Shown here: one piece after another, positions 14,442-21,174 of the stretch | Layout: the number at the start of each line of letters is the position of its first letter | Position numbering within the stretch: position 1 is the first letter of the stretch | Origin: Mesorhizobium sp. WSM4306 | Lineage (GTDB): Bacteria; Pseudomonadota; Alphaproteobacteria; Rhizobiales; Rhizobiaceae | NCBI RefSeq assembly: GCF_007003975.1 | Contig: NZ_VFTC01000003.1 | Span: 186,001 to 250,000 of the forward strand | Direction: 5' to 3' | DNA length: 64,000 nucleotides | Notes under the pieces: model-generated | The model's database searches: none | Told to the model about the DNA's origin: nothing | The model's input: only the letters and a program-made list of their open reading frames with translations | Made by a program: the position numbers and the translations under genes

Positions 14442-15338
14442 ATGACCAGACCTCCCCTCGGCTCGACCATGCGGCTGGTTCGCCCGGCGCCAAACGTGCT
14501 GGGCTTCTACGATGGCCGCATCGACGGCGTCCGCGCCTGGTCGGACGAGCCGAACTGGCTGGACGACGGCGCCTATGCGCTGGGCATCTGCACCTATGCC
14601 GTTGTCGACGGGCCGCAGGCGCTTGTCTACGACACGCATATTTCGCTGCCTCACGCGCGCTTCATCAGGCAGACGCTCGAAGACATGGGGGTAAGCTCGA
14701 TCCGCGTCGTGCTCAGCCACTGGCATGACGATCATATTGCCGGCAACGAGGTGTTTCAGGATTGCGAGATCATCGCCAACAAACTTACGGCCGCAGCGCT
14801 GGCCCAGAACCGAGCCGCGATAGAAGGCGGCATTCCGCCGATCAAACCGCTCGTATTGCCGAACAAAACCTTCGAAGGCAGTCTCGACCTCACCGTCGGA
14901 ACGATTGCGGTCGAGCTGCGTCAGGTCGAAATCCATAGTCATGACGGCACAGTGCTGTTCATGCCCGGCACCGGCCTGCTGCTGGCGGGCGACACGCTGG
15001 AAGACCCGATCACTTATGTCAGCGAGGCCGATCGGCTGGCCGAGCATCTGGTCGATCTCGAACGCATGGCCGGCTGGCCGATAAACCGCATCCTGCCCAA
15101 CCACGGCTCGCTGGCCGCAATAGAAGCAGGCGGCTATGGCAAAGGCTTCATCGCGGCGACGCAGGACTATGTTCGCGAACTGCTTCGCTGCCGGCAAGAC
15201 GCTGATCTGGCAAAGCAGGATTTGAAGACGTTCGGCGCCGACATGTTTGCCGCGGGTGCGGTAGAATACTACGAGCCATACGAAGCCGTTCACCGGCAAA
15301 ATGTCGAGGCTGTTCTCGGCACCGGCTTCGGCCAATAA
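14442..15338 (+). CDS. MBL-fold metallo-hydrolase
   Basis: A 298-residue metallo-beta-lactamase-fold protein. The dinuclear metal motif HWHDDHIAG (HxHxDH) is near residue 90, followed by further fold elements: HSHDGTVLFMPGTGLLLAGDTLED (the GDTLED Asp) and LPNHGS (last His). The best-known relatives include lactonases, glyoxalase-like hydrolases and beta-lactamase-like proteins; substrate cannot be read from sequence. It follows the threonine aldolase by 8 bases and probably shares its transcript. The start at 14442 is supported only by position; ATG at 14469 is also possible. Confidence 0.88.
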   Translation: MTRPPLGSTMRLVRPAPNVLGFYDGRIDGVRAWSDEPNWLDDGAYALGICTYAVVDGPQALVYDTHISLPHARFIRQTLEDMGVSSIRVVLSHWHDDHIAGNEVFQDCEIIANKLTAAALAQNRAAIEGGIPPIKPLVLPNKTFEGSLDLTVGTIAVELRQVEIHSHDGTVLFMPGTGLLLAGDTLEDPITYVSEADRLAEHLVDLERMAGWPINRILPNHGSLAAIEAGGYGKGFIAATQDYVRELLRCRQDADLAKQDLKTFGADMFAAGAVEYYEPYEAVHRQNVEAVLGTGFGQ

Positions 15339-15414
15339 AAGATGGCCGAATTCAGTGTACGTCAGGAAGCGGAAAGCCGACGGCGCACGGACCTCACAAG
15401 AAAAGAGAAACGAC

Positions 15415-15690
15415 ATGACGCCTCTTGAAGGGGAATACGCCGTCAAACTGCTGCTCTCTCGAAATGGAACCAAGTCGATTGTTACGCTAAGCAATGGTGC
15501 CGTACTTCGAGTGTTGAACATTGTTCCCAGTCGTGACGCCGGTGAGCAGTTCGACCACATATCGACGAACATCGCGATCCCGCATGAAGACCATGAAAGT
15601 GACTTTTTCCATGCGTCTGAGGTACGCGAGATCGCAACCGAAGAGGGAGCAGTGCTGTTTCGCTCGACAGCTGCTGAGATTTCAAATTGA
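15415..15690 (+). CDS. Small hypothetical protein, 91 aa
   Basis: Begins at ATG 15415 (MTPLEGEYAVKLLLSRNG), with a modest GAGAAA purine run upstream; the frame is open further 5' but that part looks noncoding. The sequence is acidic and globular-looking (SNGAVLRVLNIVPSRDAGEQ, then ATEEGAVLFRST near the end), with no signal peptide, TM segment or motif that I recognise. It lies 77 bases after the MBL gene and is convergent with the TauE gene, 15 bases away. Codon use has less G/C at wobble positions than its neighbours, compatible with recent acquisition or weak expression. Confidence 0.55.
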   Translation: MTPLEGEYAVKLLLSRNGTKSIVTLSNGAVLRVLNIVPSRDAGEQFDHISTNIAIPHEDHESDFFHASEVREIATEEGAVLFRSTAAEISN

Positions 15691-15705
15691 CCCATTACTC
15701 GAATT

Positions 15706-16470
15706 CTAAGCCAGGAACGGCCGCACCAGCAGCTCCAGGCCAAGCAGGATCAGGAAGATGAGGAACCAGCGCCGGAAAGTCTCCGGGCTGATCCGCTGCC
15801 GCAGCAACTGTCCCAGCCACATGCCGAGCAGCGCCGGCAGGACCGCCAGCGACGACATGGCGATGTGCTCGACCTGGAATGCGCCATGCGAGGCAAGGCC
15901 GGCGGCAAGCGCGATGGTCGAGACGGTGAAGGAAAGACCGAGGGCCTGGATCAGGTCGTCGCGGCTCAACCCCAATGCCTGGATGTAGGGCACGGCAGGG
16001 ACGACGAAGACGCCGGTGCCGCCGGTAACGAGGCCGGTGAGCAAACCGATAACAGGTGACGACCAGCGTTCGGCCGACGCTGGAACCGTCAATTGCCGCG
16101 CCAGCAGCGTATAGGCGGCATAGACGACCAGCGCCGCGCCGAGGCCGGCAGTCGTCCATTTGACGTTGTCGCTGGCCAAGAGCCACGAGCCGGCCAGCGT
16201 GCCGGCGACGATGCCGACCATCATCAGCCACAGCCGTCTCAGGATCGACGCGAAGCTCGGTCCCGCGAACAGCTGCCAGAAGTTGGTAACGAAGGACGGC
16301 ACGATCAGCAGCGAGGCCGCCGCGACCGGCGGCATGATGGTGCCGAGCAGCCCCATCGCCAGCGTCGGCAGGCCCATGCCGGTAACGCCCTTGACGAGGC
16401 CGGCGAGCAGGAAGGTGATGGCAATGGTGGCCGTCAGTGCCAAGGAGAAATCAACCGAGAAATCAGACAT
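15706..16470 (-). CDS. TauE/SafE-family membrane permease
   Basis: A 254-residue polytopic inner-membrane protein of the sulfite exporter TauE/SafE family (PF01925), members of which move sulfite, sulfoacetate or other organic anions. The duplicated family pattern is visible: LLAGLVKGVTGMGLPTL near residue 20 and VIGLLTGLVTGGTGVFVVPAVPYIQ near residue 145, each heading a half of about four TM helices. The protein ends with a hydrophobic helix (FLIFLILLGLELLVRPFLA). Its substrate is not evident from neighbours. It is downstream of hsp20 on the same strand but separated from it by a strong terminator. Confidence 0.9.
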   Translation of the reverse strand: MSDFSVDFSLALTATIAITFLLAGLVKGVTGMGLPTLAMGLLGTIMPPVAAASLLIVPSFVTNFWQLFAGPSFASILRRLWLMMVGIVAGTLAGSWLLASDNVKWTTAGLGAALVVYAAYTLLARQLTVPASAERWSSPVIGLLTGLVTGGTGVFVVPAVPYIQALGLSRDDLIQALGLSFTVSTIALAAGLASHGAFQVEHIAMSSLAVLPALLGMWLGQLLRQRISPETFRRWFLIFLILLGLELLVRPFLA

Positions 16471-16550
16471 CGCCCTTCATGGGAAGGCGGCGCCTATTCC
16501 AAAAGAGCCAGAACTCCCGGTTCTGGGTGACACAGATTCCTCGCAACAAA

Positions 16551-16576
16551 AAAGCGGCGCCTCGCGGCGCCGCTTT
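16551..16576 (-). terminator. Rho-independent terminator of hsp20
   Basis: Perfect 11-bp stem, AAAGCGGCGCC at 16551-16561 and its complement at 16566-16576, with a 4-base loop. On the minus strand the stem is followed by a T-tract. It lies 70 bases past the hsp20 stop and isolates it from the TauE gene. Confidence 0.85.
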
Positions 16577-16645
16577 CGTCTCGGGAGGAGACGCTTCTAT
16601 TTCTGGGCGTTACTAGGTCCCTTGGGCGTGACGCCGCCGTCTTGA

Positions 16646-17113
16646 TTACGCGGCGTTCTTGGCCTCGATCTGCTTGGCCTTCTCGGAGCTCGCGGTAATC
16701 GCGATCTTGCGCGGCTTCAGCTCCTCGGGGATGTTGCGCGTGAGATCGACGAAGAGCAGGCCGTTCTTCAGCGTGGCGCCCACGACCTCGACATGATCGG
16801 CGAGCTGGAAGCGGCGCTCGAACGAACGCGAGGCAATGCCGCGATAGAGCAGCTCGGAGCCTTCGCCGTTGCCCTCTTCCTTGCGCTCACCCTTGACGGT
16901 CAGCACGTTGCGGTGGGCTTCGATCGAGATCTCTTCATCGGAGAAGCCGGCAACAGCCATCGAGATGCGGTAGGCGTTCTCGCCGGTGCGCTCGATATTG
17001 TACGGCGGGTAGGTTTGCGCGCCATCGGGCTGGGCCAGCGAGTCAAGCATGGTGAACAGGCGGTCGAAGCCGACGGTCGAGCGATAGAGCGGGGAAAAAT
17101 CAACGTGACGCAT
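16646..17113 (-). CDS. Small heat-shock protein, Hsp20/alpha-crystallin family
   Basis: ATP-independent holdase that binds unfolding proteins in the cytoplasm. The start at 17113 (MRHVDFSPLYRSTVGFDRLF) is the IbpA-type N-terminus typical of rhizobial sHSPs and is preceded by AGGAGA. The 155-residue protein has an alpha-crystallin domain at about residues 38-130 (FSDEEISIEAHRNVLTVKG, then GLLFVDLTRNIPEE) and a C-terminal IxI-like tail (RKIAI). The 5' side carries both a sigma-32-type promoter and a ROSE-like leader, so it should be heat-induced transcriptionally and translationally. A strong terminator follows. Confidence 0.96.
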   Translation of the reverse strand: MRHVDFSPLYRSTVGFDRLFTMLDSLAQPDGAQTYPPYNIERTGENAYRISMAVAGFSDEEISIEAHRNVLTVKGERKEEGNGEGSELLYRGIASRSFERRFQLADHVEVVGATLKNGLLFVDLTRNIPEELKPRKIAITASSEKAKQIEAKNAA

Positions 17114-17214
17114 GAGGTGTTCTCCTGTTGAGCAACATGGTTTGCGTATGGCCGCTACGAAACCCTGAAAAAGGCGTTTCGGGTGGACCAGCAACCCCGA
17201 CATCGGCGGCTGCA
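17114..17214 (-). ncRNA. ROSE-like RNA thermometer in the hsp20 5' leader
   Basis: In ROSE elements a UUGCU-type strand masks the AGGA Shine-Dalgarno through a pairing that includes a G-G mismatch and melts on heating. Here the minus strand shows TTGCT (complement of 17131-17135), a CAAC loop and AGGAG (complement of 17122-17126) nine bases before the ATG. A second hairpin upstream pairs CGAAAC with GTTTCG (17158-17181). The leader length of about 100 nt and the link to hsp20 match the known element. Only the terminal motifs were checked by eye; no folding was computed. Confidence 0.75.
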
Positions 17215-17220
17215 TCCAAC

Positions 17221-17249
17221 ATTTGGGGAGCGCAAAAGCGCATTTCAAG
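17221..17249 (-). promoter_or_regulatory. Sigma-32 (RpoH)-type heat-shock promoter of hsp20
   Basis: On the minus strand: CTTGAA (complement of 17244-17249), a 15-base spacer, then CCCCAAAT (complement of 17221-17228). This closely fits the heat-shock consensus CTTGAA-N13-15-CCCCATNT. Transcription would begin near 17214, giving the roughly 100-nt ROSE-type leader. Confidence 0.8.
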
Positions 17250-17250
17250 G

Positions 17251-17574
17251 ATTTTTGAAGAGCTGTGAATTGAGGCGTCGATGAACGGCAGATGAACCGT
17301 CGCTTCGGCGCCCGTTCAGCCGGCCGGCGCTAGAGTGCAGCCAGGATCAAGAACCAGGCGGCGCCGGATGAAGGTGCCGCGACGAGGCCGAACCGGGTGT
17401 AACGTCCCTTCCTCCCGGATCGACAGAGGCCGGAAGCACGCCGCCGCAGGCTGCTTCCGGCCTTACCCGCTGTTCGTCCACCCCTTGGCGCCCCTCCCTT
17501 TGCTTTTCATCCATTGGCGTCTATCACCATGCCGACGCCCTGCCGGGCGAGACACCACCAAACGCAAGCGCCGA
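17251..17574. other. 324-base gap between the hsp20 promoter and the hydrolase gene
   Basis: No gene is supported here. It contains the hairpin listed at 17427-17463 and pyrimidine-rich sequence before the hydrolase start. No clear sigma-70 promoter was identified by eye. Confidence 0.5.
17427..17463 (+). repeat. Perfect 12-bp hairpin upstream of the hydrolase gene
   Basis: AGGCCGGAAGCA at 17427-17438 is perfectly complementary to 17452-17463, with a 13-base GC-rich loop. No run of T follows on either strand beyond two bases. It could be a weak terminator, a leader structure of the hydrolase gene, or a dispersed palindromic unit. Confidence 0.5.
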
Positions 17575-18534
17575 ATGACGGACCTCTTCCACCCCACGCC
17601 AGGCAACCCGCCGCCGCAAAATGTCGCCGGCGGCTTCTTCACCACGCGCGATCGTAAGCAGATCCGCTACGGCCTGTTTGCCGCGGTCACCCGACCGCTG
17701 AAGGGCACGGTCGTCCTGCTGCCCGGCCGCAACGAGTGCATCGAGAAATATTTCGAGACCATCCGCAACCTCGCCGATCGCGGCCTTGGCGTCGCCACGC
17801 TCGACTGGCGCGGCCAGGGCGGTTCGGACCGGCTGATCCGTGACCCGCAACGCGGCTATGTCCGCTCCTTCTACGACTACACCGGCGACCTCGAGCAGTT
17901 TTTCGAGGATATCGTGCTGCCCGACTGCCGCGGCCCCTACTACATCCTCGCCCATTCGGCCGGAGCTGTGATTGCGCTGCTCGCCGCGCCGTCGATGGTC
18001 AACCGGGTGCGCCGCATGGTGCTGATCGCGCCATTCCTGACGGTGCCCGATTTTCCGCTGTCTGTAAAAACGGTGCGCCGCGTCTGCTCGCTCTTCTGCT
18101 TTCTCGGCCTTGGCCGGCTCTATGCCGCCTGGGGGCCTAGACCCAGGCAGTCCCTGCCCTTTGCCGTCAACAAGGTGACATCGGACCCTGAGCGCTATCA
18201 GCGCAACACGAAAATCTACGAGGACTATCCGCAACTGGCACTCGGTGGTCCGACCATCCGCTGGCTGCGGGCCGCCATCAAGGCAAGCGAAGCCATCAGC
18301 GAGCCGGACTTCATGGCCAGGATCCAGGTGCCGTTGCTGGTGATCGCCGCCGGCGCCGATCAGGTTGTGTCGACCAAGGCCGTGGAAGCCTACACCAGGC
18401 GTCTGCGCGTCGGCTCGCTGCTGATGATCGATGGCGCCAAGCATGAGATCCTGCAGGAGGCCGATGTCTATCGCGAGCAGTTGCTCGCCGCCTTCGACGC
18501 CTTCATTCCAGGCCAGGACGACCCCACTGCCTGA
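17575..18534 (+). CDS. Alpha/beta hydrolase (lysophospholipase/Hydrolase_4 type)
   Basis: A 319-residue alpha/beta-hydrolase resembling bacterial lysophospholipase L2 and monoacylglycerol lipases. The oxyanion block VVLLPGRNECIEKYFETI is near residue 45, the nucleophile elbow is ILAHSAGAVIAL (HSAGA, with Ala in place of the last Gly) near residue 126, the acid lies in AAGADQVVS and the base in DGAKHEIL. The start at 17575 (MTDLFHPTPGNPP) is chosen because upstream in-frame sequence is noncoding in character; its ribosome-binding site is weak. No signal peptide, so cytoplasmic or membrane-peripheral. The gene stands alone. Confidence 0.88.
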   Translation: MTDLFHPTPGNPPPQNVAGGFFTTRDRKQIRYGLFAAVTRPLKGTVVLLPGRNECIEKYFETIRNLADRGLGVATLDWRGQGGSDRLIRDPQRGYVRSFYDYTGDLEQFFEDIVLPDCRGPYYILAHSAGAVIALLAAPSMVNRVRRMVLIAPFLTVPDFPLSVKTVRRVCSLFCFLGLGRLYAAWGPRPRQSLPFAVNKVTSDPERYQRNTKIYEDYPQLALGGPTIRWLRAAIKASEAISEPDFMARIQVPLLVIAAGADQVVSTKAVEAYTRRLRVGSLLMIDGAKHEILQEADVYREQLLAAFDAFIPGQDDPTA

Positions 18535-18573
18535 TGCCGCTAGCGCCGCAGGGTGCGGCGCCTTGAGTTCACG

Positions 18574-18599
18574 CCTGCTGACAGCCTTCTGTCAGCAGG
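18574..18599. promoter_or_regulatory. 11-bp inverted repeat containing CTGACAG, candidate operator
   Basis: Arms at 18574-18584 and 18589-18599 (CCTGCTGACAG and complement) flank a CCTT loop. No T-tract follows. The CTGACAG core recurs at 18641, 19144 and 19161, in the leaders of the mini-protein operon and of the araC gene, suggesting a shared regulatory site. Confidence 0.45.
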
Positions 18600-18708
18600 A
18601 CCGCCTGGTAGCGCCGGCCGCAAGCAAACAGCTAAAGATTCTGACAGCCGGTGCCGTGCAGGAATGATCATCTCTCCGCGTCGAACTGAACGCCAAGGAG
18701 ATGACATC

Positions 18709-18879
18709 ATGACCGAGAAAACCTGCGCTGCCTGCGACTGCCAGCTGGACGCCAATCCGATCCGAGTCAAGGTCGGCGGCAAGACCGTCGAGGTCTGCTG
18801 CGAGGAATGCGCGATAGCGCTGAACGAAGCCGGCGCCTCAGCGGCCGGCGCTTCAGTGGTCGGCCACGGGGAGGCCTGA
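18709..18879 (+). CDS. Cys-rich mini-protein, probable metal-binding (56 aa)
   Basis: Starts at ATG 18709 with AAGGAG eight bases upstream. The 56-residue product has two Cys pairs, CAACDCQ near residue 6 and CCEECA near residue 30, separated by a predicted beta hairpin (NPIRVKVGGKTVEV). This resembles the TRASH/YHS-like or zinc-ribbon knuckles that bind heavy metals, followed by an Ala/Gly-rich tail ending in a His (VVGHGEA). The DUF1127 gene begins three bases after its stop, so they are translationally linked. Function is unknown; metal sensing or a zinc-stabilised adaptor role is inference. Confidence 0.7.
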   Translation: MTEKTCAACDCQLDANPIRVKVGGKTVEVCCEECAIALNEAGASAAGASVVGHGEA

Positions 18880-18882
18880 GCG

Positions 18883-19122
18883 ATGCGCCCCGATCATGCA
18901 GCGACGGCACCATGCCTGCAACATCAGCCGACAACTCACACCGCGACCTTCGGGCGCTCCTTACGAGCACAATGCATCGCGGCGGCCAACTGGATCGGCC
19001 GTCAGCTGGAAAGGCGCCGAAGCCGCCTTGCCTTGCTCGAAATGACCGACGAACAGCTCAAGGACATCGGCCTGTCGCGCGGTGAGGCCCACACGGAATA
19101 TATGCGCCGCTCATGGGACTGA
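18883..19122 (+). CDS. DUF1127 (YjiS-like) small protein, 79 aa
   Basis: Residues about 35-75 form the DUF1127 domain: WIGRQLERRRSRLALLEM, then DEQLKDIGLSRGEAHTEYMRRSW. Members are Arg-rich small proteins in alphaproteobacteria linked to RNA turnover, phosphate and stress responses; in Rhodobacter one member (CcaF1) acts with anti-SD sRNAs. The first 30 residues are variable and the true start could be internal. The gene is three bases downstream of the Cys-rich mini-protein and about 100 bases before the araC gene. Confidence 0.85.
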   Translation: MRPDHAATAPCLQHQPTTHTATFGRSLRAQCIAAANWIGRQLERRRSRLALLEMTDEQLKDIGLSRGEAHTEYMRRSWD

Positions 19123-19143
19123 GCCAGGCTGTTTGCGAAAACT

Positions 19144-19167
19144 CTGACAGGCGAAGTGTCCTGACAG
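19144..19167 (+). promoter_or_regulatory. Direct CTGACAG repeats upstream of the AraC regulator gene
   Basis: CTGACAG occurs at 19144-19150 and 19161-19167, a 17-base period, 62-85 bases before the regulator start. AraC-family proteins bind directly repeated half-sites, and the same heptamer lies upstream of the co-located mini-protein operon. Autoregulation is therefore plausible but unproven. Confidence 0.45.
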
Positions 19168-19228
19168 GTCTGGGCAGGCCGCTCGCCTAAAGTGCCGGAA
19201 CGCTTTCGGCGCAAAGGGAAACGCGGCC

Positions 19229-20059
19229 ATGTCGCAATTCACGGTACAGACGCTCCTGGACACCGCCACCGTCAGGGTAAGGGACGTCGTCTGCAGCGGC
19301 GAATGCCGGCACAAGAGCGAAGAGGAATGCACCGCCGCCACGCATCTGGTGTTTCCCTATCGCGGTGTCTTCGTGCGCCATGTCGGCCGCAACGATGCGG
19401 TCGCCGAAGCCAACCAGTTGCTGTTCTTCAATGAGGCCGAGCCCTACCGGATCAGCCATCCCGTCGAGGGTGGCGATTCCTGCCTCGATCTCGCCATCGA
19501 GGAGGCGCAACTGGAGGAACTGACGCCGAAGGAGCAGTTGCGCTCGGGCAGTGCGCTGTCGTTTCGCCGCCAGCGCCGCCGCATCGACCCGCGGACCCAG
19601 GCGCTGGGGGCAGTGCTGCGCCACAGCCTGAGCCGCAACATTGCCGAAACGCTGGAGGCCGAAACCTTGGCGCTGACGCTGGTGCGGCGCTCTCTCGGCG
19701 AGCGCACCTCGCATGCCGCCGGCGCCAGCGCCGGCCGGCAGAAGCTGGTCGACCGCGCCAAGCTCGTTCTGTCCTCGGATCTGTCGCGGCGCTGGACGCT
19801 GGCCGAGATTGCCGCCGAAGTCGGCGTATCACCGGTTTATCTGACGCAGGTTTTCCAGCAGGTCGAGGCGATGCCGCTCTACCGCTATCATCTGCGCCTG
19901 CGTCTGGCGCGTGCGCTCGACCTTTTGGGTCGCTGCGACAATCTGACGACGCTCGGCATGGACCTCGGCTTCTCCAGCCACAGCCATTTCAGCGCGGCGT
20001 TCAGGCAGGTCTATGGACGAACGCCGGCGGAATTCCAGCGCTCGATCAAGCCGCGCTGA
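19229..20059 (+). CDS. AraC-family transcriptional regulator
   Basis: A 276-residue regulator. The N-terminal 150 residues look like the cupin-type AraC ligand-binding domain (THLVFPYRGVFVRHV, ANQLLFFNEAEPYRI) and contain a Cys cluster near residue 22 (CSGECRHKSEEEC), which might sense metal or redox state. The C-terminal domain, about residues 170-275, carries both HTH motifs: WTLAEIAAEVGVSPVYLTQVF and LGFSSHSHFSAAFRQVYGRTP. CTGACAG motifs lie before this gene and before the neighbouring mini-protein/DUF1127 pair, which are likely targets. Confidence 0.93.
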   Translation: MSQFTVQTLLDTATVRVRDVVCSGECRHKSEEECTAATHLVFPYRGVFVRHVGRNDAVAEANQLLFFNEAEPYRISHPVEGGDSCLDLAIEEAQLEELTPKEQLRSGSALSFRRQRRRIDPRTQALGAVLRHSLSRNIAETLEAETLALTLVRRSLGERTSHAAGASAGRQKLVDRAKLVLSSDLSRRWTLAEIAAEVGVSPVYLTQVFQQVEAMPLYRYHLRLRLARALDLLGRCDNLTTLGMDLGFSSHSHFSAAFRQVYGRTPAEFQRSIKPR

Positions 20060-20065
20060 CAGATA

Positions 20066-20854
20066 TCAGCCGCGCAGGGCCGCCATCGCCGCCGCGTGAA
20101 GTTCCGGCGTCGCCGCGGCCAGTATGTCGCCGCCCTTCTCCGCCGGGCCGCCGTCGAAGGTGGTGACGACGCCGCCGGCCTTTTCGATAATCGGGATCAG
20201 CGCCACGATGTCATAGGGCTTCAATCCGGGATCGGCGACGATGTCGACACTGCCTGACGCGATCATGGCGAAGGCATAGCAATCGGCGCCATAGCGGACG
20301 AGCTGGACCTCTTTTTCGAATTTGTCGAAGCGCGTGCGCGCCTCGCCCTTGAACAGCGCCGGCGTGGTGGTGAACAAGGTCGCCTCGTCTAGCTTCGTCG
20401 TCTTGCGGGCCGACAGTTTCCGCGGGCCGCCCGGGCCCTCATAATGGGAGCCGGAAGCGTTGGCGTAGAACAGCTCGCCGGTGAAGGGCTGCGCCATCAT
20501 GCCGGCGACAGCGTCACCGTCGACCGTGAGACCGACCAGCGTCCCCCATACAGGCAGGCCGGAAATGAAGGCGCGGGTGCCGTCGATGGGATCGATCACC
20601 CAGACATGCCGGCTGGAGACGTTTTCGCTGCCGTGCTCTTCACCCAAAATGCCGTGATCGGGATACTCCGCCGATATCAGCGCCCGGATGGCGCGTTCGG
20701 TCTCGCGGTCGGCTTCCGTGACTGGATCGAAACTGCCTTTTTCCTTGTTGGCCACCGCGCCCTGGGCGCGGAATCGCGGCAAGGTTTCAGCCGCCGCCGC
20801 TTGCGCGATCCGGCGCATGAAATCGATGCTGATGTCCACCTGATTCTCCCGCAT
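20066..20854 (-). CDS. hisN: Histidinol-phosphatase, inositol monophosphatase family
   Basis: Dephosphorylates L-histidinol phosphate in histidine synthesis; this IMPase-fold type replaces HisB-N phosphatase in many actinobacteria and rhizobia. The 262-residue protein has the metal-binding signatures GILGEEHGSE (residues about 70-79) and WVIDPIDGTRAF (about 88-99) and the C-terminal KPYDIVALIPIIEKAGG. The phosphate-handling Lys is in NKEKGSFDPVTEADRETE. Other IMPase-fold activities (inositol, fructose-bisphosphate, PAP) cannot be excluded from sequence, but the HisN-like NKEKGSFDPVTEAD block favours this call. Confidence 0.87.
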   Translation of the reverse strand: MRENQVDISIDFMRRIAQAAAAETLPRFRAQGAVANKEKGSFDPVTEADRETERAIRALISAEYPDHGILGEEHGSENVSSRHVWVIDPIDGTRAFISGLPVWGTLVGLTVDGDAVAGMMAQPFTGELFYANASGSHYEGPGGPRKLSARKTTKLDEATLFTTTPALFKGEARTRFDKFEKEVQLVRYGADCYAFAMIASGSVDIVADPGLKPYDIVALIPIIEKAGGVVTTFDGGPAEKGGDILAAATPELHAAAMAALRG

Positions 20855-21004
20855 GCAGAGTGCCTGACCGGTCTGCCGGCACTTTCGCGCTAAAACAACC
20901 CGGTTTATCGATTTATCGTAGAGATAACCGTTGCCAAAATGTCACATCGGCGCTGTTCAAACGCAATTTCCACATCAGAGTGAATTAAATAAGCCTGAAT
21001 TCGA

Positions 21005-21032
21005 TTGACATTTGTGCATCGCACAATAAATT
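21005..21032 (+). promoter_or_regulatory. Sigma-70-type promoter of the predicted sRNA
   Basis: TTGACA at 21005-21010, a perfect -35 box, then a 16-base spacer and TAAATT at 21027-21032. Transcription would start near 21038-21040, just at the first hairpin of the sRNA. Confidence 0.6.
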
Positions 21033-21039
21033 TGTTCTC

Positions 21040-21123
21040 GGACAGGTTTTCCTGTCCATGCCCTCCTTGGGCGTTTCCTCCCTAGACTTCGACCGTGTCG
21101 TGCAAACGATGCGGTCTTTTTTT
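21040..21123 (+). ncRNA. Predicted trans-acting sRNA with anti-Shine-Dalgarno loops
   Basis: About 84 nt with three parts. Hairpin 1 is GGACAGG-TTTT-CCTGTCC (21040-21057). Hairpin 2 is GCCC-TCCTT-GGGC (21060-21072), exposing CUCCUU, followed by unpaired TTTCCTCCCT (21074-21083). Hairpin 3 is a 10-bp stem (21091-21100 with 21107-21116, two G-U pairs) followed by seven T, a textbook terminator. This matches the layout of the alphaproteobacterial anti-SD sRNAs known as alpha-r14 or cuckoo RNAs. It is flanked by hisN and hutG-like genes on the opposite strand. Family assignment is by motif only. Confidence 0.75.
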
Positions 21124-21174
21124 ACGCCGCCGCATGGCTGGCGCGGGATCTCATGGATAGCCGCCGCTCCGGCG

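Larger units (their letters stand above)
20855..21174. other. 320-base intergenic region carrying a probable sRNA gene
   Basis: The hisN promoter must lie in the first part, which is AT-rich for this genome. The right half contains the promoter, hairpins and terminator of a predicted plus-strand sRNA (see entries at 21005 and 21040). No protein gene is supported. Confidence 0.6.
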
